NCBI GenBank assembly: GCA_003427395.1
Contig: BFEA01000160.1
Coordinates: 445,205 to 465,979, forward strand
DNA from: Chara braunii
Lineage: Eukaryota; Streptophyta; Charophyceae; Charales; Characeae
Length of the DNA: 20,775 nucleotides
Direction: 5' to 3'
In this document: positions 1 to 7,515 of the stretch, in pieces
Numbering within the stretch: the first letter of the stretch is position 1
Layout of the letters: each line of letters begins with the position of its first letter
Position numbers and translations under genes: made by a program
Notes under the pieces: generated by a model
Told to the model about the DNA's origin: nothing
Seen by the model: only the letters and a program-made list of their open reading frames with translations
Database searches by the model: none

Positions 1-21
1 AAAAAAAAAAAAAAAAAAAAA
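1..21. repeat. Homopolymer A run at window edge
   Basis: The window opens with 21 consecutive A. This could be the tail of a retroelement lying to the left or an assembly end in low-complexity sequence. No polyadenylation signal can be judged because the upstream sequence is missing. Confidence 0.6.
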
Positions 22-540
22 TCAGGCTTGGCGGCACTTTGTCAAAATGCCTCGATCGAAAAGGCACCACGCTCTCGGCGCACACAGGGAGACTATCACT
101 TTGTGAACACAGAGGGAACGGGAGCGGCCGCCGCTGCTTTTCGATTTCGACCACAACAGGCTTCGAATTCAAACCACCACTCTACCCGACATTGGAAATT
201 CGGGGGACCGGTAACACAGGTCCATGAGGGCTACCAGTAGCACAGAGTGGAGAACCGGCAGAGTGGTGAATATGGAAAATGGGATGAATTTGCGCTATAA
301 GTTATTTTGCGGTTGAGACAATTTAAAAAAAAAAAAAAAAACCTCAAATTTTCAGACTTGTTTACGAGTTCTTCTGAGATTGAAATTTTTTTGAAATAGG
401 GGTACCGTTTCGATTTTTCGACCAAAGGGCATGTGTCCACGACGTTTCAGATTCGGAAATCAAGGCCCTAATGCCACGGGCAGCTACCGGTCCTGCACTT
501 GCTTGAACTGCCGACCCCCCTTAAATGTCTGTGCCTTTCA
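22..540. other. Unassigned AT-rich/mixed sequence, no gene seen
   Basis: Only short overlapping open frames without recognisable domains occur here. A 17-A run lies near 327. The phrase CTCAAATTTTCAG (about 343-355) recurs near 1894, and similar phrases occur in MULE-type termini, but that is too little to call an element. Confidence 0.4.
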
Positions 541-669
541 TTTTACCAGCCTTTCAATGACCAATGGGCCCGAATGAACGACCGGTATAACGAAGGAAAA
601 GGACGACGACGAAAAAAATATCTGAGGGGCATCTCAGGGGCATAAAACGCACCCCTGACGGGCTGCGAA
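541..669 (+). repeat. Outer inverted repeat, left arm
   Basis: This arm aligns, reverse-complemented, with 3084-3202. An 18-bp perfect match (GCACCCCTGACGGGCTGC at 649-666 against 3096-3113) and a 15-bp match (CGGTATAACGAAGGA near 583) anchor it, with indels between them. Long imperfect terminal inverted repeats suggest a MULE-like or foldback non-autonomous DNA transposon of about 2.7 kb. No transposase is present between the arms, and I could not identify a target-site duplication. Confidence 0.7.
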
Positions 670-1638
670 CAAACCGCACCTCGAAGAAAACAGGAAAACA
701 ATACCCATCATCCGTTGAGTGCTGGTGCATATTTCCAGCCTACCAGCAAAAACAAACAGGGGGAAGGAACAAACAATAGGAAGGGACTAAACAAGAGGGA
801 GGATCAAACAAGAGAGGGGAGCAAACAAGTGGATGAGCAACTAGCAGTGCTGGGGGGGGTAACCAGGGCTAAAAAGTGGGGGTCCCTATCAACCGCTTGT
901 GGGGAGGGAGAGAGGGGGGCCAGGGAAAGGGAGGGAGGACCAGACAAGAGGGGGGAGCAAACAAGGGTGAACAACGAATGCGAGGGGCGGTGGAGGGAGA
1001 GGGGGGGGGGGGGGGAAAGGGGTTGGAAAGGAGAGGGAGACGCTATGCTTGCATCTTCGTCTTCATCATCGTTTCCACCATGAAGAAGGCTCTGCAACGG
1101 CTTCGTGCACCTTCCGCGATCCACTTACCTACCCCACTTCGCCTACGTAACCCCTCCAGACTCTACTCTAGGAATTTCAACCACAGGGAGTCAACAGTAC
1201 CGCTGACTGACTTTCAAATTGCCAGAAACGACCAAACCATGACTCGCTCCATCTATCCGGTTAACTCATGCCCGCTAGCAAGGACTTATTGCAGCCTCAA
1301 CTGATTACTCAATGACTGACGGTCTTACGAACCTCACTCCGCCACTCTCAAAACAAAAGGGAGAAAGACAAAAAAGTGGCGATTTTGTCTGCCTACTCTC
1401 TCCCTCTACCTCTAGCTGCAGATTCAAAATCACCATTTATTTGACAAGGTTGGCAAGCAGCGCAGCTGCCTAGAACATATGTTTCTCATATTGACCAAGA
1501 GGCAGTACGGGGTCGACGACCCTCTGGGCCTGGTAGTTGCAACCACCACTCACTATTTGCCAAGGTTTTTCAATTGTCTACTGCGTGGACGTGGGGAACG
1601 CAGCCCTAAGGTAGCCAATCAATGAGACTAAGAGCTCG

Positions 1639-1641
<3 letters not shown>
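670..1641. other. Purine-rich low-complexity stretch, no gene supported
   Basis: About 750-1060 is strongly G/A-rich, with phrases such as GGGAGCAAACAAG recurring (near 817 and 952). The open frames here (122 and 142 residues on plus, 106 on minus) are Gly/Arg/Glu or Pro/Ser/Leu low-complexity translations and carry no domain. From 1100 to 1640 I see nothing recognisable. Confidence 0.4.
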
Positions 1642-1709
<68 letters not shown>

Positions 1710-1772
1710 TCTCTTATACACATCTAGATGTGTATAAGAGACATGAGAGAGAGAGAGAAAGAGAGAGAGAGG
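1642..1772. repeat. (GA)n microsatellite, interrupted by adapter sequence
   Basis: An essentially perfect GA run spans 1642-1707 and resumes at 1745-1772. The interruption is the mate-pair junction described separately, so the true length and continuity of this microsatellite are unknown. Confidence 0.9.
1707..1744. other. Nextera mate-pair junction adapter (artefact)
   Basis: Positions 1708-1743 form a perfect 36-bp palindrome made of two opposed Tn5 mosaic-end sequences (TGTCTCTTATACACATCT followed by its reverse complement). This is the circularisation junction of the Nextera mate-pair protocol; only the outermost C and G of the 38-bp junction differ (A at 1707, T at 1744). It is of synthetic origin and sits in a GA run where read placement is unreliable, so the sequences on its two sides may not be adjacent in the genome. 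Confidence 0.96.
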
Positions 1773-2047
1773 CTGTATGGCAAAATTGAAATATGGGTCA
1801 AATTGCGGCCGCGATGTATTTCGCAGTTGGAATGATTTTTTTTAAATTTATTTAGCGTTTTTCCTGGAAAGATCACAACAAAATCTACGAGTACTCAAAT
1901 TTTCAGGTTTTCTCTCACATTCTTTTGAAAGTGAAAACTCACGAAATTGCGAATACTTTTTAAGTTGGCCCACACATGGCCGAGTGACAAAAATGAAAAA
2001 TGTGTCGAATCGGCACAACGATTATTTCTCGGTCTAAATGATTTTTT

Positions 2048-2125
2048 TCATTGTTCTAATATTTTTCATGTGGTCTCGGCCCACATGCAGCCGTGTAGTA
2101 TAGTTTTTTGCTACTGTGTGACTGT
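2048..2125 (+). repeat. Inner inverted repeat, left arm
   Basis: This arm matches the reverse complement of 2585-2662, with a 16-bp perfect core (GTCTCGGCCCACATGC at 2073-2088, complement at 2621-2636) and good similarity on both sides, for example the GTAGTATAGTTTT-type segment and CTGTGTG. It lies inside the outer inverted repeats, giving a nested foldback arrangement. Confidence 0.7.
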
Positions 2126-2310
2126 GGGATCACTGCGAACCGTTGATCATCTGACAAACGGACTGTAGGAGTACACAACCCGCCCTTTTGGAAGGGGAGT
2201 CAGCAGCCTACTATTTTGTGATTGGTTGGGGTGTCATGTTGGGGTCACGTTGGCGATGGCAGGAGCTTCAGTGAATGCAGGGGGAAGGTAAGGCAAGGTT
2301 TGGTTTGTCA

Positions 2311-2423
2311 GAGACATGTTTAAGGCCCCAAGGATCTAGTATGTCCAATAGGAGGAATAGGATGTGACACACCCATGAACTGTTGAAAGGAAGACATGAG
2401 TTGGATTCCTAATGGCACTAGAT
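2311..2423 (+). repeat. SINE-like tandem unit, copy 1
   Basis: This is the first of two adjacent 113-bp units differing at only a handful of sites. In this copy the region corresponding to a pol III B box reads GAGTTGGATTCC. The unit contains the palindromic word GGCCCCAAGGATCT and the phrase GAATAGGATGTG. Confidence 0.75.
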
Positions 2424-2536
2424 GAGACATGTCTAGGGCCCCAAGGATCTGGTCTGTCCAATAGGAGGAATAGGATGTGGCACACCCATGAACTGTTGAA
2501 AGGAAGACCTGAGTTCGATTCCTAATGGCACTAGAT
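2424..2536 (+). repeat. SINE-like tandem unit, copy 2, with B-box-like motif
   Basis: The second copy follows directly at the same 113-bp length. It contains GACCTGAGTTCGATTCCTAA, close to a tRNA T-arm / pol III B box (consensus GGTTCGANNCC). About 36 bp upstream, TGGCACACCCA is a weak A-box candidate. A tRNA-derived SINE body is therefore plausible, though tandem duplication is unusual for SINEs and no poly(A) tail or target duplication is obvious. The evidence for duplication is strong; the SINE label is inference. Confidence 0.5.
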
Positions 2537-2584
2537 GAATGAAATCAAATAAGAAGATTATTCAACCTTCTTTTCCCGCCTTTT

Positions 2585-2662
2585 GGCGCCACACAGTTGT
2601 AGAAAACTAAACTACCCGGAGCATGTGGGCCGAGACTACTGGAAAGAACACGACCTCATCTA
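2585..2662 (-). repeat. Inner inverted repeat, right arm
   Basis: Reverse-complement partner of 2048-2125. The loop between the arms (about 460 bp) contains the tandem SINE-like units. Confidence 0.7.
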
Positions 2663-2824
2663 TGGATTATCAAAATTTCAGATTTTTCTGTGGGTTCCTC
2701 CGAGCACAAAAAATCGTCAAAGGTGGGTCTTGCAAAACGCCTGTTTCGTTGCGCCTGATCTCCCTGTTTTGAGAAGTCGGGCCTCAACGCTGTAGTTCAC
2801 ATGCCCTCACTTTGTTTTGGGGTC

Positions 2825-2844
2825 CGGTTCCACCAGTGGAACCG
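2825..2844. repeat. Short perfect hairpin with related GGTTCC repeats
   Basis: CGGTTCCA pairs perfectly with TGGAACCG across a 4-nt loop. Variants of GGTCCGGTTCCACC recur downstream (near 2868, 2911 and 2960), so 2818-2972 is a short degenerate direct-repeat patch. No gene is seen from 2663 to 3083. Confidence 0.6.
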
Positions 2845-3083
2845 TCCAACGCCCCCCACTTCTTTTTGGGGTCCACTTCCACACGAGAACCGGTCTTTCC
2901 TTTTTCCTTAGGTCCCGGTTCTACCAAAGCTAGCTGTAGGTAGTCCACAATTTTGGCAAGGACCGGTTCCCCAAATTCTTTTGCCCCTAAGAAACCAACT
3001 TTGCGTCTTGGTCACCCGCCGCCCAAAATGCGACACCTTAACACAGACGCCAAACCCTAGTAGATCGCAGCCTTAGGGCTGCG

Positions 3084-3202
3084 AATTTAGAGTTTGCAGC
3101 CCGTCAGGGGTGCATTTTATACCCCTAAGCCAAATTCGTCGTCCTTCGTTATACCGACCGTCCATTCTGGTCCAAAGGGTCGTGGGAAGGGTGGTGAATT
3201 TT
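3084..3202 (-). repeat. Outer inverted repeat, right arm
   Basis: Reverse-complement partner of 541-669. The outer ends become progressively less similar, so the element termini cannot be fixed; both arms drift towards a C-rich/G-rich run (511-516 and 3205-3210) just outside the aligned part. Confidence 0.7.
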
Positions 3203-3337
3203 TTGGGGGGACAATTCATTCAGTTGGCAATCGGGTCAACTTTTCTCAAATAGAAGGGCACTTCGAATAGACCACGTACCTTTTGTATTCGACTTTAAAA
3301 AGAACAAACTATTGTATTTGAATAGAACATTACCTTC

Positions 3338-3367
3338 TTTCTCTCTCTCTCTCTCTCTTTCTCTCTT

Positions 3368-3410
<43 letters not shown>

Positions 3411-3436
3411 CACACACACACACACACACACACACA
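3338..3436. repeat. Compound (CT)n-(CA)n microsatellite
   Basis: CT repeats with a few TT interruptions run to 3387 and pass directly into CA repeats to about 3436, with further short CA runs to 3484. The open frames across it on both strands are repeat translations (SLSLSL, HTHTHT), not genes. Confidence 0.95.
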
Positions 3437-3489
3437 TAAACTCACCTACGCTCACATACGCACGTGCATACGCACACACACACATACAC

Positions 3490-4390
3490 TCTTTTTCTTT
3501 TTTTCTCTCAAAAAGTTCTGCTTCAGCCCACTCTTGGAGCATATGAATAAAGCACCAGCGCGACCCCACACACACTCACTCTTGGAGTTGTGTATAACGA
3601 ACATGACAAAACATAAACACAGCATAATCACTACCTTACACCTCCCCAACCACATCAACTAACAAACTACAGGCTGCGCACATGTGCCCTCACGATAAGT
3701 CAATAAATGTGTCTAGACAAATACTTTGTTGAGATGCACTCAGAATGCTGGGGGATGGCGAATGGTGCAACTAGGCCCTCGGTCAGGCTAGATGACCTCG
3801 CCTACCTCACAACTACAGACTGAACGCTTTCCAACTAATTTAAGAAGATGTGCCTACAACACTTTTGGCGGGCTTCTTTACCGCCCAGGGAGGACGCACT
3901 CGCACTTACACTTGTCTACCGCTTAAGACTAGGAAAATATCGTCAAAAGATTTTGGAAAAGGGTGTCGCCGAACCACTCACCGAATTGAAAACGACAACA
4001 ACTATGGCACATGCATGCTGCCACGTTGTAGTCGAAGATGCATTTTCCATTTGCACATTTGATGAGCAATGCGGCGAGGCCCATACAGATGTATACTCAC
4101 ATTTTTTTTGATTCAAACGTTGGAAAACCCCGATGGTAGCTTCCCAAATCACTTGCAGTCGCTCACGCGGGCTCTCTCGTCCTTACACTGCAGTGCCGAA
4201 AGTTGAATGATGTGTGCGAAAATTAAAAAAGAGCAAGACAAACATCCCACACCTCCTCAGTTGGGAGCTGGGTGAAGACTGACGAAGAATACAATAACAT
4301 AGGATAAATAGGATCTGATCCTCCCAGATCCAATGATTGGGGAGGCTCTTGCAACGAAAAGTGGCTGCATGCGTGCGTGTCTACACTCAT
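3490..4390. other. Unassigned sequence, no gene supported
   Basis: The longest frame (3848-4111, 87 residues) has no recognisable domain and overlaps equally long frames on both strands. No RNA gene, LTR end or repeat was found in this stretch. Confidence 0.4.
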
Positions 4391-4394
4391 GCAT

Positions 4395-4648
4395 TCTCTT
4401 GTGAGGCCCACCACCCTTCTCTTCTTGTGAGTAATCCTAACAAGCATGCGTGAGTATCCGCACTCACGATAAATAGAATCCTATTCAAAGTCTAGGTTCA
4501 CCTTATTCCTTTCTCTTGTGAGGCCAACCACCCTTCTTTCTTCTGTGAGGCCAACCACCCTTCTCTTCTGAGGACAACCACCCTTTACAATTTGAAGAGA
4601 AACAACTACCGGTCGGATCCCATACCGAGAAGGGTGGTTGGCATTAAC
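4395..4648. repeat. Minisatellite with an inverted copy
   Basis: The phrase GTGAGGCCAACCACCCTTCT occurs with small changes near 4401, 4517, 4544 and 4569, a spacing of about 25-27 bp in the last three. An inverted copy (AGAAGGGTGGTTGGC) lies at about 4629-4643, so the array and this copy can pair into a foldback. A second short inverted pair, GATCCCAT / ATGGGATC, brackets the inverted copy (about 4615 and 4657). Confidence 0.75.
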
Positions 4649-4649
4649 T

Positions 4650-5117
4650 ATTGGCATGGGATCGTTCAAGAATGCGAGCGCGTTTTTTTAGTGGGGCCTC
4701 ACAAGAACTCCCCACAATTCCTTGTCAAAGGGCGCAAGAGAGAAAAAAAAAAAGGAGGGAACGAGTTTAGTTATTTTTTCTTGTCCGCGAGTAAAGTTGC
4801 AGATCAACATTCTCGGTGCTTAAACCTTTTTCCAAGAAGTGAGCACAAGCAGATCAACAGCCCTGCCACAAAGCAACACAAAAAGTTTCAAGTCCGAATT
4901 TTATTACATTTTTGATTTCCCCGCGGAATGGCCTCATATGAATCTGCTCTTTAGATTCGTTTTACATCTTTCTCGCCAAAAAACCGCGCACTGGATCAAC
5001 TCTTTCACGGGTCCTCATGAGTTCATGACACACTACTCTACTATTTTTTTTTTTGCTCTCTTTCCTTTTTTTCAATAACTACTCTACTCTTGGTGCCTGG
5101 CGGTGACCATCTGTCAA
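4650..5117. other. Unassigned sequence, no gene supported
   Basis: AT-rich with homopolymer T and A runs (near 4744 and 5044). A 107-residue and a 79-residue frame overlap here in different frames without recognisable domains. Confidence 0.35.
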
Positions 5118-5744
5118 TCAAGTCCCAGTTACTCGAATTCTCAATTTACAACCATGTATCATGAAATATAACAGCCAGAAATGAAGAAAGAATCCAGCTA
5201 AGTGAGACTTAGCCCAGGGACTGCATTTAGACAACTCACTTGGGCCTCGTAGACCATTCACACCATGAAGCGGATCGCAAACTCGACTATTCTCTACATC
5301 ACTTTCGTTGTCATCCTTTGCGTCACCTTGTTTTCTTCTCCCATCTCGACATATGTTTGGATGCATCGTCTCCGTAAATGCACTTCTTGTATGGATATTC
5401 ACAAAATTATAATCAGTCCAGTCCTGCCCGACACCACTTTTGGTACCTGTATAGTCCAGTGCAGTCAGTCCGTTGGGGGTATACCCCAACTGTAGTTTGT
5501 TCTCAGCCTCATTCCTCATTTGCACAATTTGGAGTAAGTGCGTGTTGAGTATGCATTGGAGTTGTGTTGTTCCTTCCATCTCCATCTCCATCTCCATCTT
5601 CATCTCCATCTCTCTCATCCCTTCGTCTTGATTGGGATGGACCGCCATCCGGGTGGGTCCATCAGATCTTTTTAGTGTGTTGTGGGGCACCTTGAGTTGT
5701 CCAATTAAGTTGCTTCGATTTGCTAGACTACTATTGTCTTCCAT
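5118..5744 (-). CDS. Unrecognised 208-residue open frame (doubtful)
   Basis: This is one of the longest uninterrupted frames in the window that is not a shadow of the LINE. I do not recognise it. The first 35 or so residues (MEDNSSLANRSNLIGQLK...) lie in a tandemly duplicated segment, and the neighbouring copy (minus strand, 5771-5962) keeps the same frame open with MKDNSSLANRSNLIGQLK. Residues around 43-58 are a Met/Glu run encoded by a CCATCT hexanucleotide repeat. The C-terminal part includes a short hydrophobic stretch (AGFFLHFWLLYF). No catalytic or binding motif is visible, and a chance frame in repeat DNA is the more likely explanation. Confidence 0.15.
   Translation of the reverse strand: MEDNSSLANRSNLIGQLKVPHNTLKRSDGPTRMAVHPNQDEGMREMEMKMEMEMEMEGTTQLQCILNTHLLQIVQMRNEAENKLQLGYTPNGLTALDYTGTKSGVGQDWTDYNFVNIHTRSAFTETMHPNICRDGRRKQGDAKDDNESDVENSRVCDPLHGVNGLRGPSELSKCSPWAKSHLAGFFLHFWLLYFMIHGCKLRIRVTGT
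5576..5612. repeat. (CCATCT)n hexanucleotide repeat
   Basis: About six imperfect CCATCT/TCATCT units. On the minus strand they read as alternating Glu and Met codons within the doubtful 208-residue frame. Confidence 0.85.
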
Positions 5745-5870
5745 CTATGCCTCTCAAAGAGTTATCATCCTTAAGTTCTACAAGTCTGCCAGAATATCTG
5801 AGTTTTTAAAAGATTGGTGTAGGTCAGATTTACCTTCGTCAAGTCCAAGTCACCGAGGACCGTCATTCCG
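5653..5870. repeat. 218-bp tandem duplication, copy 1
   Basis: Direct repeat of 5871-6080, starting at GTGGGTCCATCA. Long identical blocks are shared, such as TTGAGTTGTCCAATTAAGTT and GCTAGACTACTATTGTCTT. Similarity extends about 15 bp upstream of the stated start (GACCGCCATCCG against GACCGTCATTCCG). Confidence 0.85.
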
Positions 5871-6080
5871 GTGGGTCCATCACATCTTGTCAGTGTGCTC
5901 TTGGGCAACTTGAGTTGTCCAATTAAGTTGCTTCGATTTGCTAGACTACTATTGTCTTTCATCTATGTCTCTCAAAGAATGTTCATCCTTAAGTCGTACA
6001 AGTCTGCCAGACTATCTGAGTTTTTTAAAGATTGGTGTAGGTCAGACTTACCTTCATCAAGTCGAAGTCATCGAGGCTAT
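5871..6080. repeat. 218-bp tandem duplication, copy 2
   Basis: The second copy of the same unit is about 90% similar by eye to the first and fades out near CATCGAGGCTATG. Both copies keep the minus-strand frame open, with mostly conservative changes. No function is recognised. Confidence 0.8.
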
Positions 6081-6291
6081 GATAGTGCTATGTTGAGTCA
6101 ATGTCATAATTGGCCCTGTGACTATAGCACTACTTAGACCACACCTGTCATCTTTGCTAAGGCACTGCCTATGCTACCACTGCCATAGTCGCGCAACACA
6201 CAACCTGTTCATACCATTGCCCCATATCACCATTACAATCAAAAGTAATAGTAGTTGCAAGAGTTGCAGTCCCAACAAGAGCAGTGGCAGC

Positions 6292-6850
6292 CCCGACCTT
6301 ATCCCATATATGAACTGTATGCATCCCTCTTGCAAACTAACAAATTTCACCGAGTCACCAATGACCGTTGTTGCGCTAATAGAGCCCAACGGTTGGCGAT
6401 CTCATTGAAAACCGGAAAGACCGACAAGGAGGGACAACAAATCGCACCAATGCATTCCTCTCACAAAATTACAGATTTGATGAAGAACACTTGCTGCACT
6501 AGTACGGTCCATGCTTGGAGACCCCATTTGAAAGCCTGAAAGACCGACAAGCAGAGATAATAAATTGCACCAATGTATCCCTCTCGCAAGATTTATAGCT
6601 TTGATTAAGAACCGTTGTTGCGGTATCATAGTCCAGCGGCTTGCGGTCCTATTTGAAAGTCGGAAACACCGACAAGCATGGACAATAAATTGCAGCAATA
6701 CATCCCTCTCGAAGATTACAAATTTGATCAAAAACTGCTACTGCACTAGTAGAGTCCAACTGCTTGCGATCCTATTTCAAAGTCAGAACGACCGACAAGT
6801 AGGGGCAATAAATTACACAATCAAACAAACGAAGGATGTAACGAACGGAA
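6292..6850. repeat. 123-bp tandem repeat array (4-5 copies)
   Basis: Units begin with a GAAAGACCGACAAG-like word at about 6415, 6538, 6663 and 6786, with a more diverged unit before them at about 6292; the spacings are 123, 125 and 123 bp. Shared phrases include GCACCAATGNATNCCTCTC and TTTGATNAAGAAC. The minus strand reads as a 41-residue protein repeat: RGIHWCNLLSLLVGLSGFQ and RGMHWCDLLSLLVGLSGFQ occur one period apart in one 109-residue frame (6402-6731). No known repeat family is recognised. The array could be decayed coding sequence or a satellite whose period happens to be a multiple of three. Confidence 0.8.
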
Positions 6851-7515
6851 GCATACCCCTTTCTAAAAGCCTTACTTTCCAAAACTTATACTTGAAAGTT
6901 CAATCTCCCTTTTGCTGCCAAGAAACTTTTCAAAAAATTCTCATCTTGAAGCTCGTGAAAAAAAAAATATCATAATTATCTATGAATTCAAATCAATACC
7001 CTTAGAAGGTCCTCTTTTTCAAGGGGTTTTTAACCACGTGGCAATTACCAACTTTCGTTCCATTGTAACTGTTACCATTAAGTTGTCAAGGATGACGAAT
7101 GTATTATGCATGGGTTTTAAGAGGGTATAGGGTTTTAAGGGCTTAAAGGGTTTAAAAGGACAAAAATAACCATAACGAACAACCGAGCTGTTGAATAGGG
7201 CCGGGGTAACAGAAAAGGGGCGCTCTAAAAAGGGATGAGTGATACTGGCAGCTCCATGGGAAAACGGAGCTCCAGGCTGAGACAGAAACGACCACAGTCC
7301 TAGGAAACAACAAACAACAATCTGTGTTATAAGATGTATCAATGGGATGCTGGACCCGGTTTCTAGCAGGCGCTGCTCCCCACCAATAGATGGAGCAACC
7401 CGATAGATAAGCCCTCAATTCGGACGGTTCTCTTACCACTGTCGGGATCGAGAGCTTACACAAGGACTATTTTCAGGGGGAAGGGAATAAACAAAAAAAT
7501 GTTGTCTCCTGCTCA
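6851..7515. other. Unassigned sequence, no gene supported
   Basis: Contains short direct repeats (GGTTTTAAG, GGGTTTAAA near 7110-7157) and a small stem AGCTCC / GGAGCT (about 7250-7272). Open frames of 103-107 residues on minus overlap one another in different frames and have no domain. Confidence 0.35.

Noticed and set aside
715-1304. Gly/Arg/Glu-rich frames of 122 and 142 residues
   Set aside because: They overlap in different frames over purine-rich low-complexity DNA with no domain and no splice context.
1600-1622. TAAGGTAGCCAA resembling the 26S rRNA site used by R2 elements
   Set aside because: Only about 12 bp match and the neighbouring bases do not follow rRNA on either side, so chance is the simpler explanation.
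3312-3662. Ser/Leu and His/Thr repeat frames on both strands
   Set aside because: They are translations of CT and CA microsatellites.
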